The translations under genes and the position numbers were made by a program. This document shows positions 1-12,030 of a stretch of DNA of 64,000 nucleotides, piece after piece. The DNA lies in assembly GCA_001599755.1 (NCBI GenBank), contig BCHX01000002.1, positions 372,001-436,000 on the forward strand. The letters run 5' to 3'. The notes below the pieces were generated by a model that made no database searches, was not told the origin of the DNA, and saw only the letters and a program-made list of their open reading frames with translations. Numbering within the stretch: the stretch's first letter is position 1; every line of letters starts with the position of its first letter. The DNA comes from Gliomastix tumulicola. Lineage: Eukaryota; Ascomycota; Sordariomycetes; Hypocreales; Bionectriaceae.

Positions 1-3000
1 GACATCTCCCGACTCTCAGAGCCGCTCAGGATGCTCCTCAAGTGCGACATGTGCGAGGCTTTTGCCAACAGAAAGGTCATCAACGAAATCATGGACCAAG
101 ATGGGCATGCCACGCTCGAAGCCGCCATCAACGAGACCTGGCCTTGCGAGGGTCACGTTCGAAAGTATAATAACTGGAAGGCAAGCCTCAACGGCGACAA
201 CTGCTGGGTGAGTGCTGAAGTCAGCAGCCGTGGATGGAGCCAGATGGTGCACTATCACTCAACGCAGGGCCATCTGCTGGTCGACCACGAGCCCCTGGGG
301 AAGCTGCCGCTCAACATGAGCCAGGACGTGGGCATCCAAGAGCTCTTCGGCCAGCGTCGACTGCTCACTCGACCTTCACCTCTGCCCGGGATGAAGTACC
401 AGCTCGTTACCCCGATCAACGGGCACGAGATTCACTTCGGCGAGGAGAAGGGCAGCGTCATCATCCAGGCGTGGTGTGGCAACGTTCGTCTGCATTTCAT
501 CCCGCGGGATCGTCTGCAGCCACCGACCACAGATCGCGAGCTTCCCTCCAGTCTCGTGGAGGACTGCGTGCACTGGCTCAACGTGGCCACGGGCGAGCTG
601 GAGATGCGCAGGAAGCCCGACATCTGGAGCATCTTGAAGTCCAGCACCTGGAAGCTCGACCTCCATCACATGACCATCGTCCGGAGACGGGATCTGACGA
701 AGCGTAAGCCGGGGAGCTTCCTCGTCAAGCCGCAGTCCGAGGTCGCCCGGGCCATCCGCAATATATTCGCTGGGTTTGAGTACGCGGACAAGCTCACCAT
801 CTATTCGGCCAGCGGAGTACTTCACGTCGAGATGAAACGCCTTGATCTCGACTTCTCCGTCACCAAGGCTGGCTGGCTCAAATGCAAGCAACTCGGAGCT
901 TACGTGAGCGAGAACCAGAGCTTCGATGCGTTGCACGGTCTGGAATCTGGCATTGTCCTCGACGACGCGAACAACCGGGAGAGGAGGAGTCTCATCCTTC
1001 CCTTCGGCAAGCTGTCGTGGAGACGACGGGGTATGCACGTGAGCGTACACATCCAGAATGACGGACAGTACACGCGGTTCAGCATCAACAAGGTGCTTGG
1101 ACGTCTGGAATGCGCTCCCGATCCGTGGATCTTGTACCTCAAGGCGACCCTCCACGCCTTGACTTCCTTCCCGATCCCTGACGTGTTGACGGGCAAGACA
1201 GGCACTGAAGAGGCTCTACATTGCCTCGCCTCTGCCCAGAGCCAGCCCTGGAAGCCACTGCGTCATGGTGCTATCAGAATGCTGCTCACCTTGAGATCGC
1301 TGTCCCCGATCCGGTCCTGGTACCCAACTGAACGGAGAGTGTGCCAGTCAGTCACCTGGGATCCCAATCTCACCATGACTGTGCAGCACGAGGGGATTGG
1401 CCCCCTCGTGGACCGTATCCTGATCCAGTCTCGCTGTCTTGAGGCGTTTGAGACAGAGCAGACCGAAGAGAAGAGTCCAATGGCCCTCGTCGAAGTTCGA
1501 GAAGATGGCATCGGCCATCTGGAACTCCGCGGCCTCCTGCGCCGTCAATCCTACGAACGACATTGTCCCGTCAGCGAGTCACTGATACCTGGAGATGTTG
1601 TGCATGGAATAAATTTCTCGCCGCGGGATCTCGCGATGAGCTATGACTTTGAGACACATGTGTCTCGCGTCTTTTCAGCCGTGCGAATCCTCCGCCAAAA
1701 TCCCAAGACCCTGAACCAACGTCTCCTCAGGCTCGACAGCCTGAAGACTCTCTACGAAGAAGATGACAACGAGGAGAACGATACGGGACACTTTGTGCTC
1801 GGGTTCCATGAGAAGCTGAACGTGTCAGACCTCCAGAGCCAGCTCGATCTCAGCCCCCTCCGCTCTCTCGGGCCGGCGATCGAGACTTGCCGGCACGTCG
1901 ACGGGACCAGCGCTCACGAAGTAGCCTTCTTCATCGGCCTCATGGCGTTCAACCGGAGTGTCAGTGACTTCTTCCTCCAGTGGCTCGTCGCCATTGCCGT
2001 CAACCCTGAGCTGCGGGCGGTGAAGCCACCCGAGCACGAGGCGTTCCAGCGATTCAGGCCGTCAGACCAGCCCACGAAGCAAATGTTCATGCAGCTCATT
2101 CTGGAAAGCCAATCCGCTGACGGCGAGACCATCGACTTCCGTACCGGACGTAAGCGGAGGCGGTACTACTACAGCATTGAGGAAGCTGTGGCGGATCGGA
2201 AAGGACGGGAGGCAGAGAAGATCGCCAATCTCTTGGTCAAGAACTGGCCACTCTCTGATGATGAGAGCCTGACGAGCTTACTGTACGGTGAGAAATGCGA
2301 GTATCTGGACCTTGACGTCGCCTTGGCCGCGCTCCGGGAAGGACTTGAGAGGAATCGCTTGAATGCCGATCTGACACAGTACTTTGACGAGCTACTGACC
2401 GTCGCTAAGACTCTGAGAGGGCGCGGGGGACCTCGAGATTTCGGGATCTTCTGCCACGAACCTGCGAAGCTTGCCGACAGCATACCAAACGAACGAAGGG
2501 TCTACTATCTGCCGCGTCTGATGGGCGACCTTTCAAAAAAGACGTGCGATGATGAAGCGTTGAAGCCAGAGCTGGCTCTTGGTCGCTGGACCGGCGAGGC
2601 GATGGATCTCAGCCCAAATGCAAGCGACGCCGACGATCCGGAAGTCGAGATTCCTCCTGAGCTTGCACAGCTCTCTGACATTATCGAAGGCTTCGCGGAG
2701 TCGGCAAACGCCACTCGAAGGGAGTATGGCCGGGATCTTCGCCAGTCTCTCAATGCTCTTGCCAAGTGCCAGTCTCGCGCTTCGAACACTGTCATCCACA
2801 CGCCCAACAAAACCGACACCTGTATCGCGAGACAGGAAATTGAAATTCTGGGCTCTAGAAGTCTGGCTGCTATTAAAGCCGTGCTTTCCTCCGGCGAGGT
2901 CGGGCTCCCATGGCTGCACTTTGGGAATCTCTGGCCAGCGATAACATCTGTGTCTGTCCTAGAGCTGCTGCGAACGGATGATAGTCATCTGTTGAGTGAC

Positions 3001-6000
3001 GAGTTGAGAACCGCGCTGGTCTCGTTCGGCATCATCGTCACGCAGTTTCAACGACTCCTCCGCATGCTCGATGCCCACGGCAAGGGCCACGGAAATTCAT
3101 ACGGCATCAAGCGACTCATGGAGGAGGTTAGGAACCCGGGGCACCAGAACTGGAATCCAGAGGAGCATCCCGAGTGGCTGCTCCTAGAGATTGACAGCAA
3201 CATTATGATCCGACCATCGCAGGTCGAGGTAGCCTGGTCGATCATCTCTCCTCCTTCTGGAGCGAATTCTGTTCTTCAGTTGAACATGGGGCAGGGTAAG
3301 CTCTCTGGTGGTGAACTGAATGACACGAGCTAACATCGATGACAGGTAAAACTTCATGCATCATCCCGATGGCGTTGATCGCACTGGCGAACAAGAAGCA
3401 GCTGTGCCGGATCATCGTGCCCAAGGCGCTTCTTCTGCAGACAGCCCAGGTTATCCAGCGCCGTGCTGGTGGTCTCGTTGGACGCGTCGTCCACCATATC
3501 CCCTTCTCGAGACGAACACCTACGACCAAGAAGCTCATCGAGACGTTCGAGCGATTACACATCGAGATCCTATCGTCCCGAGGCGTCATGCTTTGCATTC
3601 CCGAGCATCTCCTCTCTTTCAAGTTGAACGGTCTGCAGAAGCTCGCAGACGGCTGCCTGAAGGAGTCCGAGCAGATGATCACCGTCCAGAACTGGCTTGA
3701 CGAATCGTGCAGAGACATCCTCGACGAGTCGGATTTCACGCTCTCCACAAAGACCCAGCTCATCTATCCGAGCGGTGCTCAGGCTGCTGTTGACGGCCAC
3801 CCGCAGCGCTGGAAAGTTGCTCAGGACCTTTTGGCTCGCATCGTATGCCACATCGGGGAGCTTGTGCAGAGATTCAACGGCGATGTCCTGGTTGTGACCC
3901 GACCTCAGGGCTTCCCCATTATGCATTTCCTCGACGAGACAGTTGAGAATGCGCTAAACGAGCTTCTGATCCGCGATGCCTGCGAAGGCCGGCTGGCACA
4001 TCTTGAGCTCAAGGATAACATAGGCCCGAGCGAGATGGATATCATGTCTGAATTCCTGTCAGGTGAGAATGTGCCTGCACACAAGCTGGAAAATGTGCTG
4101 GGCTTCCTCGCAGATGAGCAGTTCGGTCCGAAGAACCTCGTCCTGCTTCGGGGCCTCATATCGACGAGGATCATCCTACTCTGCCTGAAAAAGCGATGGA
4201 ACGTCCAGTACGGCCTTCACCCTGGACGAGTGCCTATGGCTGTACCCTTCGAGGCCAAGGGTATCCCGTCCCAGACAGCCGAGTATGGGCACCCGGACAC
4301 AGCCATCGTCCTGACCTGTCTCGCGTTCTATCACACGGGTCTGTCGAGAGACCAGCTTACGACTAGCCTCCGACACATCATTCAGTCTCCAGATCCGTCG
4401 AACGCGTATGAGAGCTGGATCCAAGGGTGCGACCATCTCCCAAATAGCCTCCGCCACTGGGATGCCATCAATATGGAGGACGAGGGCCAGATCGGCGACC
4501 TGTGGAAGCACTTGCGCTTCGACAGAAATGTCTTGAACCACCACATGAATACGTTCGTCTTCCCTGCCCATGCTAAGCAGTTTGATGTGAAGCTTCAGGC
4601 GTCCGGCTGGGATATTCCCCTATTCCGCAACACCAAGAAGCGTGTAGGCGGCGTGGACCAGTCACAGGTTTATCGCCCTCTGACCACGGGGTTCAGCGGA
4701 ACCAACGACAACAAGAGGATGCTTCCTGACACCATCGAGCAGGCAGATCTGCCCAGCCTGCAGCAGACCAACGCCGAGGTGCTCAACTACCTCCTGGCAG
4801 AGCGAAACAGAAGCTGCTCCCGAGCCGCAGACCTCGAAGGGCGTCCCCTGACCGAGGACGGCCTGCTGAAGAAGCTCCATCATGCCGGCATTCGCGTGCT
4901 CATCGACTCGGGCGCGTACATCCTGGAGAAGAGTAACGAGGACGTGGCCTCTGTGTGGCTCCGAATCGACACCGAAGCACAGGGGGCTGTGTACTTCTCC
5001 AAGGACAGCCAGGCGTTTGTCAAGACACGCTTCCAGAAGAATCCTATGCCGCTGCTGGCGAGTCCATACGCCGACGATCTCAGCGAGTGTGTCGTGTACA
5101 TTGATGAAGCACACACCCGTGGTACTGACTTGAAGCTCCCCGATTCTGCGAGAGGTGCCCTCACCCTGGGTCTGGGACAGACCAAGGACCATACTGTTCA
5201 AGGTACGTTGCATTCCATGGATTATTGAGTGCGTGCTAACACAGAGTAGGAGCAATGCGACTCCGCCAACTTGGGACTACGCAGTCCGTCGCGTTTATCG
5301 CTCCTCCCGAGGTCTGGCGAAGCATCCTAGATGTACGACCGAATTCCGCCTCCCACCGACTACTTACATCCGTCGACATTGTCCGCTGGCTCCTCGAGCA
5401 GAGCTGCAAGGCCAACGAGCAGCTCATGTCGCTCCACGTGGCCCAGGGCGCAGACTTCTGTCACCGCACCAACGCCCTCTGGCAGAGGAAGCTGCTCTTC
5501 GACTCGTCTTGCAATGGCGACAGACGAAACCTGTTGAAGGTCGTTCTTCAAAGGGAGGAGCAGACACTGGAAGAACTGTATGGACTTCGCGCGGTCGTCG
5601 ACCATGACCGGGAGTCCGCTCTGCCCAAGACGACGTTCCCCCAACTGAAGAAGGTGATCACGAGCCTGACCCAGAAGAAGCTCGTCCTGGCAGCGGCCGC
5701 ACGCACGGCTAGGGGATCACTACTGTTTGCCTCGGTGGAGCAAGAGCAGGAGAAGGAGCGGGAGGTTGAGTTCGAGGTTGAGCAGGTGAGGCAGAGGCAG
5801 AAGCCTCACCGCCTACAGGCATGGGTGTTCCCCGGACTTGACCCTGAGATTCAACGATTCGTGGCGACGGGTATGCTGGAGAACAAATATCGTATCCATG
5901 CCCTCGACTATGTCGGACGGACCAAGATCGGCAGCAAGTACGGCGTGAAGAAATCAACTTCCACACTCTTCGTTTCTCGCCAGTTTGAGCGGACGGTTGA

Positions 6001-6802
6001 GTTCGCTGCGACCTTGGTAGAGGACGGCATTAGGGTAAGCTCAATGCCTTGCGAACGAAGAGGAAGACCTACTGACGTATCTCAGCGACCTGTCGAGTGG
6101 ATTCTATGGTGCCCCAAGACACAGACTGCTCTCGTGGTGATACCCGAGGAAGCAGAGCTTCTGATGCACACGCTTTGGACGCAGGAGGACACAAAGGTCT
6201 GGCTTCTCTGCTACTCGGCTCCCGTCACCCGGTTTATGGCCAAGTTCAGCACGTTGCATTACCTTACGATCCCCGCTATGAGAAAGGAAATTAACATTCC
6301 TTGCTGGTTGCGTATTGAAGTGGGCGTCCTTGCCGGCCGCCTGTACTTCGACTGGGACGAATACCGGCCGTTGCTAGCATGGCTCGGTCTCCTCAAAGAA
6401 CCGCACACCGAGCTCACGCATGGCCTCAAGCTCGGAGTACGCCACCCGCGAAAGTTCCTCAGCGAGTGGCTCACCCACTGTCGCCAGACGCACGATATCA
6501 CGAACACGCCGATGGGCTACATTTGCCAGCGACAGGAGCTCAAGATGAGCCACTCGTTCTTCGATATGGCGACGGTTCGGGATCTGGACTCCGGGCACAT
6601 CTCTACAAGTAAACGTATGATTCCTGCCAATGGAAATGATGATTTGATGAGCGATTGCAGTGACGAGACTGACTCGGACGGGGCTGACGACCATGAGGAG
6701 GACGAGATGGAGCCTGGTGATGGGGATTTGCATACAGGAGAGGAGGCGAAACAGGATGAAGGATCCCTGGATGTGGATGAGGATGAGGAGGTTTGGGACT
6801 GA
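1..6802 (+). CDS. DUF3638/DUF3645 giant protein, 5' end outside window
   Basis: Model join(<1..3295, 3346..5202, 5250..6034, 6086..6802), 2217 visible residues. The frame is already open at base 1 with no convincing start, so the gene enters from the left; family members are often near 3000 residues, so several hundred N-terminal residues are probably missing. The splice at 3296-3345 creates MGQGKTS, a Walker A-like segment typical of DUF3638, followed by a helicase-like stretch. Exon 2 carries the DUF3645 signature (AKGIPSQTAEYGHPD). The splice at 5203-5249 joins YIDEAHTRGTDLKLP to MRLRQLG, again family-typical. The 51 bp intron 6035-6085 is in phase and is called because GTAAGC..CAG bounds a non-conserved insert. 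The tail is very acidic (Asp/Glu-rich, last ~60 residues). Homologues are often labelled 'ubiquitinyl hydrolase', but I see no basis for assigning that activity here. Biochemical role unknown. Confidence 0.88.
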
Positions 6803-7762
6803 TGTCAAGGAAAGAATGATGGAGTTATTTGGCCGATTTTGTGATTAATTGCTTTGGAGTCATGTCTTAACAAATTTGAAGGAGAACTGTACCATCTTTT
6901 ACCACCGAGCAACCTCATTTCTGACGTCTGTTGGCTATACTAACTCCAGTGACGCTTACAAGATCATCGGACGTACGGGTAGAGCTGCCATATCTTGCGA
7001 CACAATTACATCTGAAGGACAGTGCCAAGCTCTTCCAACCTGTGACAGAAACAACCATGCGTGTCCACGGCACGTTCTTGGGCTTGCTGCTTGCAGTCTT
7101 GTCGGGGCCAAAGGCTTTGTAGTGGTTCACAAAGAGCGTTTTATGGCATTGCCAATGTGTTCGGCCCTCCCTTAGGTGCGAAACCGTAGATCTGTCCTCT
7201 GGAGACGAATTGGGGGCTGAATGGTTCGCATATGAACATATGGTTCGCCAATGCGGTGGTCGCCTTATCTTACCTCACTCAAGCTTTAAGGCCCAGCTTG
7301 CTCGAAGTGGCCCCAAACTCGGCCACTTGTATGGGGCCTTTAGCCACCGTATGAGGGAAAGGAGGGCACAGCCACGCCAGATGAGGCGACCCAAGCGCGG
7401 CCGCAGTGATGCCCGACTGGCCAGATCACTACTACAACTACACGTTTTGCGCTGGGCATTTGGGGCCACTTTTGGATGCAGATTGGGGCCACTTTTGCCG
7501 CCTTTGGGGCCAGTTTCTTGTCTTCACCAGGTGATTCTCGGAGCTGACGCGCGTGTGTATAAGAGTCCTGCTGTCCTGCTCCCTTTGGGACAATCGCTCA
7601 CCCTATTATCACGAATACCGTCACCATTTCCAATCCTACCCATGCCACACCTGAACCAAGAAAAAGTCCAGAAAAGTCCAAACTGGTTCTGTGCCTCAGC
7701 TTAGGGTTTGATTCGCTCGCCTGGTGCCGTTTTTCGAACTACATAAATCTTGATTTTCGACG
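6803..7762. other. Intergenic, no supported gene; TGGGGCCA octamers
   Basis: About 960 bp between the DUF3638 gene and the zinc-finger gene. An open frame at 7210-7704 (+) has no recognisable domain and odd composition, so I do not call it. The octamer TGGGGCCA (either strand) occurs at 7308, 7461, 7484 and 7505. Confidence 0.5.
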
Positions 7763-9383
7763 ATGATGATGATTCCGCCTTCAGATTCATCTCTAGGGTC
7801 ATTTCCTCAACGGGAAGGCTCGACGACTTGGTATCAAGTCCTCCACAGCATCCATTTGTCCCGAGCTTCTTCCTCAGCAATGCACCAATTCCGGGTTTCC
7901 CTATCGATAGCTACAGCGGCTCTGATACAATCCCGCAGGTAGACCCTTGGACGCTTGATTTCGAGCGATCATTGGACGTTGACCCCGTGTTTGATATGAT
8001 CAGCCCAGGGCTTTTGTCAACTTCAGAAGCCATAGAGCAGTCCTCAACGGTAGTCGGCCTCGACACGAACATTGGCTTGCTCCCTCAGCCGGAGCAGGAG
8101 CAATTTCCCCCTTCTCTTTCGCCAATTCATCATTCATCCCTACCCAACGACGATAGCGTGAGCCCTGTGCTTGTGCCACCCGCACCCTCTCAGAGCCTAC
8201 CTGCTTGGGCACCCATCCAGCTGCCCTTGCAAAATGGGCCGCCTTCCTTACCATCAATTTCCAACACAACGACCCCGAGCACGAACTCCGTCCCGGGACA
8301 GCAGAACCACGGCAAAGCAGCCCCTCAACATCCATGCCAACGAGGCTGCCAAACAAGTTTCTCGAGCTTGAAAGATCGCGAACGACATTACAAGAAACGA
8401 GCACACATCTCTGTCAATGTCGGCATGTTCCGTTGTCGATGCGGATACAGCAACCCGCGGAAGGATCACTACCAACGCCACCTTAACAAAAGAACACAAT
8501 GCAAATTTCGATATGAGCACTTCCAGTGCGTTTGTCCAGGACATGAATTGGAGGACGACAAGCAAAAGCATCGCGATCACGTCGCTGCGTGCGGGCACGG
8601 GCAAAGGCAGACGGGGCGGCCACGAAAAGGAGGAGGATGAAAAGACGGCGTGATCGGGGACGAGGGAGCAATTTTGGACAAAGAAATTAAAAGGAAAAAG
8701 AAAAAAGAACCGTGGAAAAAAGAGAAATAAGTGTCTTTCTTTAAAGCTGAACTACTTTCATTTGTCTAATTCCAACATAGAGGCTATAGAAGAGGCATTG
8801 TTAGTATCAAGCCTCTCGGACAGGTACTCAACCTTTGACGATCGTTGACAGTTATTTGGACAACGCTGGGGGGAATGAAGCTCCGGTTACATGTATTGGT
8901 TAACTCGATACGCATCTCTTCTCCCTTTCTCACTCATTACGCTTCAGATTTCTCGAGCTTCATGTCAATGATATAAAGGATTAAGGCAACGGAGCCGTGA
9001 TAAGGCCTAGACTTGATTTGGGATAAATTCATATTCGTGTTGGATTCCTAGTAGGACCTTAGTAAAGTGCCTTTGATGGTCTCTTGAAGCGTGCTTTCTG
9101 CTAGCTTTGCTTTGCTAAGCTTGCCGTAAAGGCTGTTACTTGAGGCTGGTAGGCAGGATGTCAGCCGTCGCCTAATTGCTAACAGTTACAAAGATCCCAT
9201 GGCTATCTGTCGATGCTTGGGGCCACTTACTGAGGGGAATGCAAACCTGGCATGTAACACACGGCAGTCACGAGACGCCGTCTGAGTCTGGGGCCACTTG
9301 GTACAGGTTGCCTAACATCAATATTCATAGCTTGATAATGGCCCCAATTCGTAGTGAGAATACCGAGTAACATAATGGCCCCA
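7308..9383. repeat. Dispersed TGGGGCCA octamer cluster
   Basis: TGGGGCCA or its complement TGGCCCCA is found near 7308 (-), 7461 (+), 7484 (+), 7505 (+), 9218 (+), 9289 (+), 9339 (-) and 9376 (-), flanking but not inside the zinc-finger gene. Near matches occur at 7102 and 7332. Elsewhere in the window I noticed only two copies (about 44137 and 46398), both inside coding sequence. The octamer is nearly palindromic. Function unknown: possible binding site or remains of a repeated element. Confidence 0.6.
7763..8640 (+). CDS. C2H2-like zinc-finger protein
   Basis: Proposed model join(7763..7830, 7878..8640), 276 aa. The long frame through 8640 has no early ATG of its own. A GTATCA..TCCTCAG intron of 47 bp joins it to an ATG-initiated exon (MMMIPPSDSS...). 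The first ~170 residues are Pro/Ser-rich and low-complexity, like an activation region. The C-terminal ~90 residues hold three degenerate Cys/His groups: CQRGC..H..H, CRCG..H..H, and CVCPGH..H..H. They are followed by a basic GRPRKGGG tail resembling an AT-hook. This layout suggests a nuclear DNA-binding protein. The fingers deviate from the C-x2-C spacing, so classification is by pattern only. If the intron is wrong, the start would be elsewhere. Confidence 0.6.
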
Positions 9384-9599
9384 ATCGTAACCTGAAGTAG
9401 ATATCAATACATAAAGGGAGCCCTATGCCCTGTATGAGAATTTGAGTTCGAAGACGATTCGCAAGCAACCTTTTGCTACTGCACTTGAAGATCTTACCAT
9501 CAAGTCTTGTCTACGATATCGACAAACTTCGCATGGCCACACCGAAATCTATCTATTGCTTCCTTATCCTGATTGAATAGGTGCTTCCGTGTAGACCTC
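8641..9599. other. Intergenic, no gene seen
   Basis: Roughly 960 bp of AT-richer sequence without a supported gene. It carries four of the TGGGGCCA/TGGCCCCA octamers (9218-9383). An A/G-rich stretch just after 8640 may be the 3' UTR of the zinc-finger gene. Confidence 0.5.
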
Positions 9600-10001
9600 A
9601 TGGATTCTTCAAAGTCTGAACAATGGGTTCCCGTTGACAGGAGGTGAGCTTTCCTACACAGATGGACCTCGCTGCGTCTAGACCACGCAAAGCCGTCATA
9701 CTCTACCTTCAGCTCTCAAACTTCGTATCACGGATCAATAAAGAATATAACTGACTCAAATTATCCATGCAGTGAGCAAAAAATGAACGACAACCGGGAA
9801 AATGGCTACAGTAAGGTTGATGGCAGCTCGGACACGCTCGAGGCTTGGCTTGCTTCGGGCTTTAAAGCTGGGCCTTGGAACGCCATTGGCCACTACCAAG
9901 AGGCTTCGTCTCAGGCCTCAGCCTCAAAGGGTTCCTACCCCGCGTCGAGCACTAAAGCTACCGCTGGGTCTAGAAAGGGGCGAAACATGGGGTCAAAGTG
10001 A
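9600..10001 (+). CDS. Small two-exon hypothetical protein
   Basis: Proposed model join(9600..9643, 9773..10001), 90 aa. The first exon is too short to stand out as an open frame: MDSSKSEQWVPVDR. A GTGAGC..CCATGCAG intron of 129 bp keeps phase 2 into the second exon, which is open to 10001. The product is hydrophilic, rich in Ser, Ala and Gly, ends in a basic stretch (SRKGRNMGSK), and has no signal peptide or membrane segment. No family recognised. The support is the strong splice signals and the uninterrupted frame; a chance arrangement cannot be excluded. Confidence 0.35.
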
Positions 10002-10332
10002 GCTTTGATATCTTTCGGAGGACATATTGTGGGATACTTAGCGTGCCATCCAGAACGACGAGAATCTGATTTATTTTTTTCCGCTCTACCATTCTATCGC
10101 AACACCAAGGATGCAGATGTTGCGTAGATCTTGCAGATTACGCGTGGATAGTAGCATGGTATGGTCTCGTACGGTTTGATGTAAGCGATCTGCATTGGGT
10201 AGTGTCGCTCCTAAGACGACGGATTGCAATTATCTAACTGGCATGGATGAGTTACAGATCACAGAGAATATGCCGTGATGATGATAACATGGTCTTGTTG
10301 CCTCAGTTTGTTATTCATAAGTCGTATATGTT
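10002..10332. other. Intergenic, nothing seen
   Basis: About 330 bp between the small gene and the stop codon of the rhodopsin-domain gene on the other strand. I see no gene or repeat. Confidence 0.5.
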
Positions 10333-12030
10333 CTATTGGTCTTGATTCATGGAGTGCCTACTACACTCGTCCTGCGAAGCACGCAGCTCAGCAAACGCCT
10401 GGGCACACCTCCTTGGCGCATCCTGCTCCTGCTCCTCCGCCTCGCCGACAAACTCTGTCCTGACCTCGAACGTCGTCTCAACTAGCACCTGCCCATCCAA
10501 GCCCTGTCTCACGACGTCACCTTGCGCCCTATTCTCCTCCCCGGCCTTCTCTTCATCCCCCACGATGAAGTTATCCTGGCTCCCGTGGAAGCTCCTGCAG
10601 GGCTGCGTCGTGACAGCCGTCGTGGTGGTGGCATAGTCCGTACCGCCGATCGTCGTCGGGATCTGATGCGGCCCGGCGAGGTGTGCCCGGTGACACGGCG
10701 CCGGCGCGATTAGCCCGCCGCCGCCGCCGCCGTGCGCCATCTTCCCCTTCCTCCAGAAGGACTTCCTGAAGAGCGGGGGCGAGATGGGCGCGTTGACGGC
10801 GATGATGCCGACGATGGTCTCGCGGACGCCCCAGCGGTTGATAGTCAGGGCGGACGGGTTGGCGACGAGCGTGGACACTACGCGGATGATGGCGGCGCTG
10901 ATGACGAAGACGCCCGAGGAGAGGAGGAGGCCGATGACGAGCTTCTGGCGGAGGGGCACTCTGAGCGTCCAGAGGAGGGGCATCGGTACGTATAGGATCG
11001 CGGCGTCGGTTCTGGTGGGTGGTTCAGCGGTGATTTCGTGGTATGGTGGTTGGGGAGGCGCATACAGGACGTTGAGGACGGTCATGACGATGAAGTTTTG
11101 CGGCTTGAGTGTGCAGGTTCCTATGATGAGGTCAGACGGTGGTGGAAGATCGGGTATTGTGAGGGCCTTGACGTACGGCCGGGATCCGGGACAACCCTGT
11201 CGATGTTAGAATGATACAAAGCACAGGAAGGGGAGGAAGTCATACTGGTAGTTGAGGTGGACTGGCCAGCAGCTGAAAGTGATCTGCGACACCATGTCAA
11301 CTCTATCCATCCAGCGGTGAGTCTCAACGCGGCATACCGTACAAAGCACCGCGATGTAAGCAAGGATGCAGCAGATGCCGATATAATTAACCAGTCGCTG
11401 GTACGCGAGGCCCAAGGTCATGCGCTTGAAGAAGAAGATCATGGTCCCCTTGAGGCACCAGACCAGGGCGGCGTACGAGTACCACGCGACGAGTTCCTGC
11501 TTCGACCCGGCGACAAGCTGGCGTATCTCGCCTTCGGTGAGCGCTGCATCGCACGGCGGGATGTCAGTGGCGTCCTCGTGGGAATATGCTGGGGTACGGA
11601 AGGGGGGGGGGGGGGGGCATACGCCTCGTCTTCTGGATCTGCGCGCCCTCGACGTTGGTCGACATGTAATCTGGAGCGAGAGTTGGAGTTTGTTCTTGCG
11701 TAGTTGGGGGGACAAACGGATTTCACACTCACAGATGTCATGGACCGTCACGGCGTCCAGGGTGAAGAAGACGATGAGCAGGAATGCAAACACGTCATCG
11801 CCGCGGAAGCCCCAGACGCCGACTGTCCTCAGACGGATGGCGAAGCGCAGAAACAGGACCGTGATGCCGATGCCGTAGAGGGACCACGCTTCTTCGAGGA
11901 ACTGATGTCGTGTTAGAGGCCGCGTCCGGCGAGGCGAGTCTCACACACACACGCGAGCGAGAGGATCAAGTCTCGCGACGAGAGGGGAGGGACTACTCAC
12001 CGCGGGATCGACCTCGCCGAGGACATACAT
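10333..12030 (-). CDS. Fungal rhodopsin-domain (PTH11-like) integral membrane protein
   Basis: Seven exons, complement(join(10333..11011, 11066..11120, 11177..11196, 11246..11543, 11623..11670, 11733..11901, 12001..12030)), 432 aa. All junctions use GT..AG and keep frame. Splicing restores the conserved order of the fungal 7-TM rhodopsin-like family: EAWSLYGIGI (TM1), WGFRGDD, DIYYMSTNVEG, LVAWYSY, the VVPDPGRTC loop, NFIVMTVLNVLTDAAIL, and the signature NPSALTINRWGVRET before the last helix. The ~150-residue cytoplasmic tail is hydrophilic. Relatives include the G-protein-coupled-receptor-like Pth11 group; most members have no known ligand. A 20-nt micro-exon (11177-11196) encodes VVPDPG. 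The intron 11544-11622 contains a 16-G run on the + strand. The start gives MYVLGEVDPA; an earlier start is possible. Confidence 0.85.

Noticed and set aside
6609..6660. Possible extra intron near the 3' end of the DUF3638 gene
   Set aside because: Splicing it would replace the acidic tail with a Met/Arg-rich frame; the unspliced frame ends naturally at 6802.
7210..7704. 164-codon + strand frame
   Set aside because: No recognisable domain, contains the TGGGGCCA repeats, and has an Arg/Leu-biased composition; probably chance.
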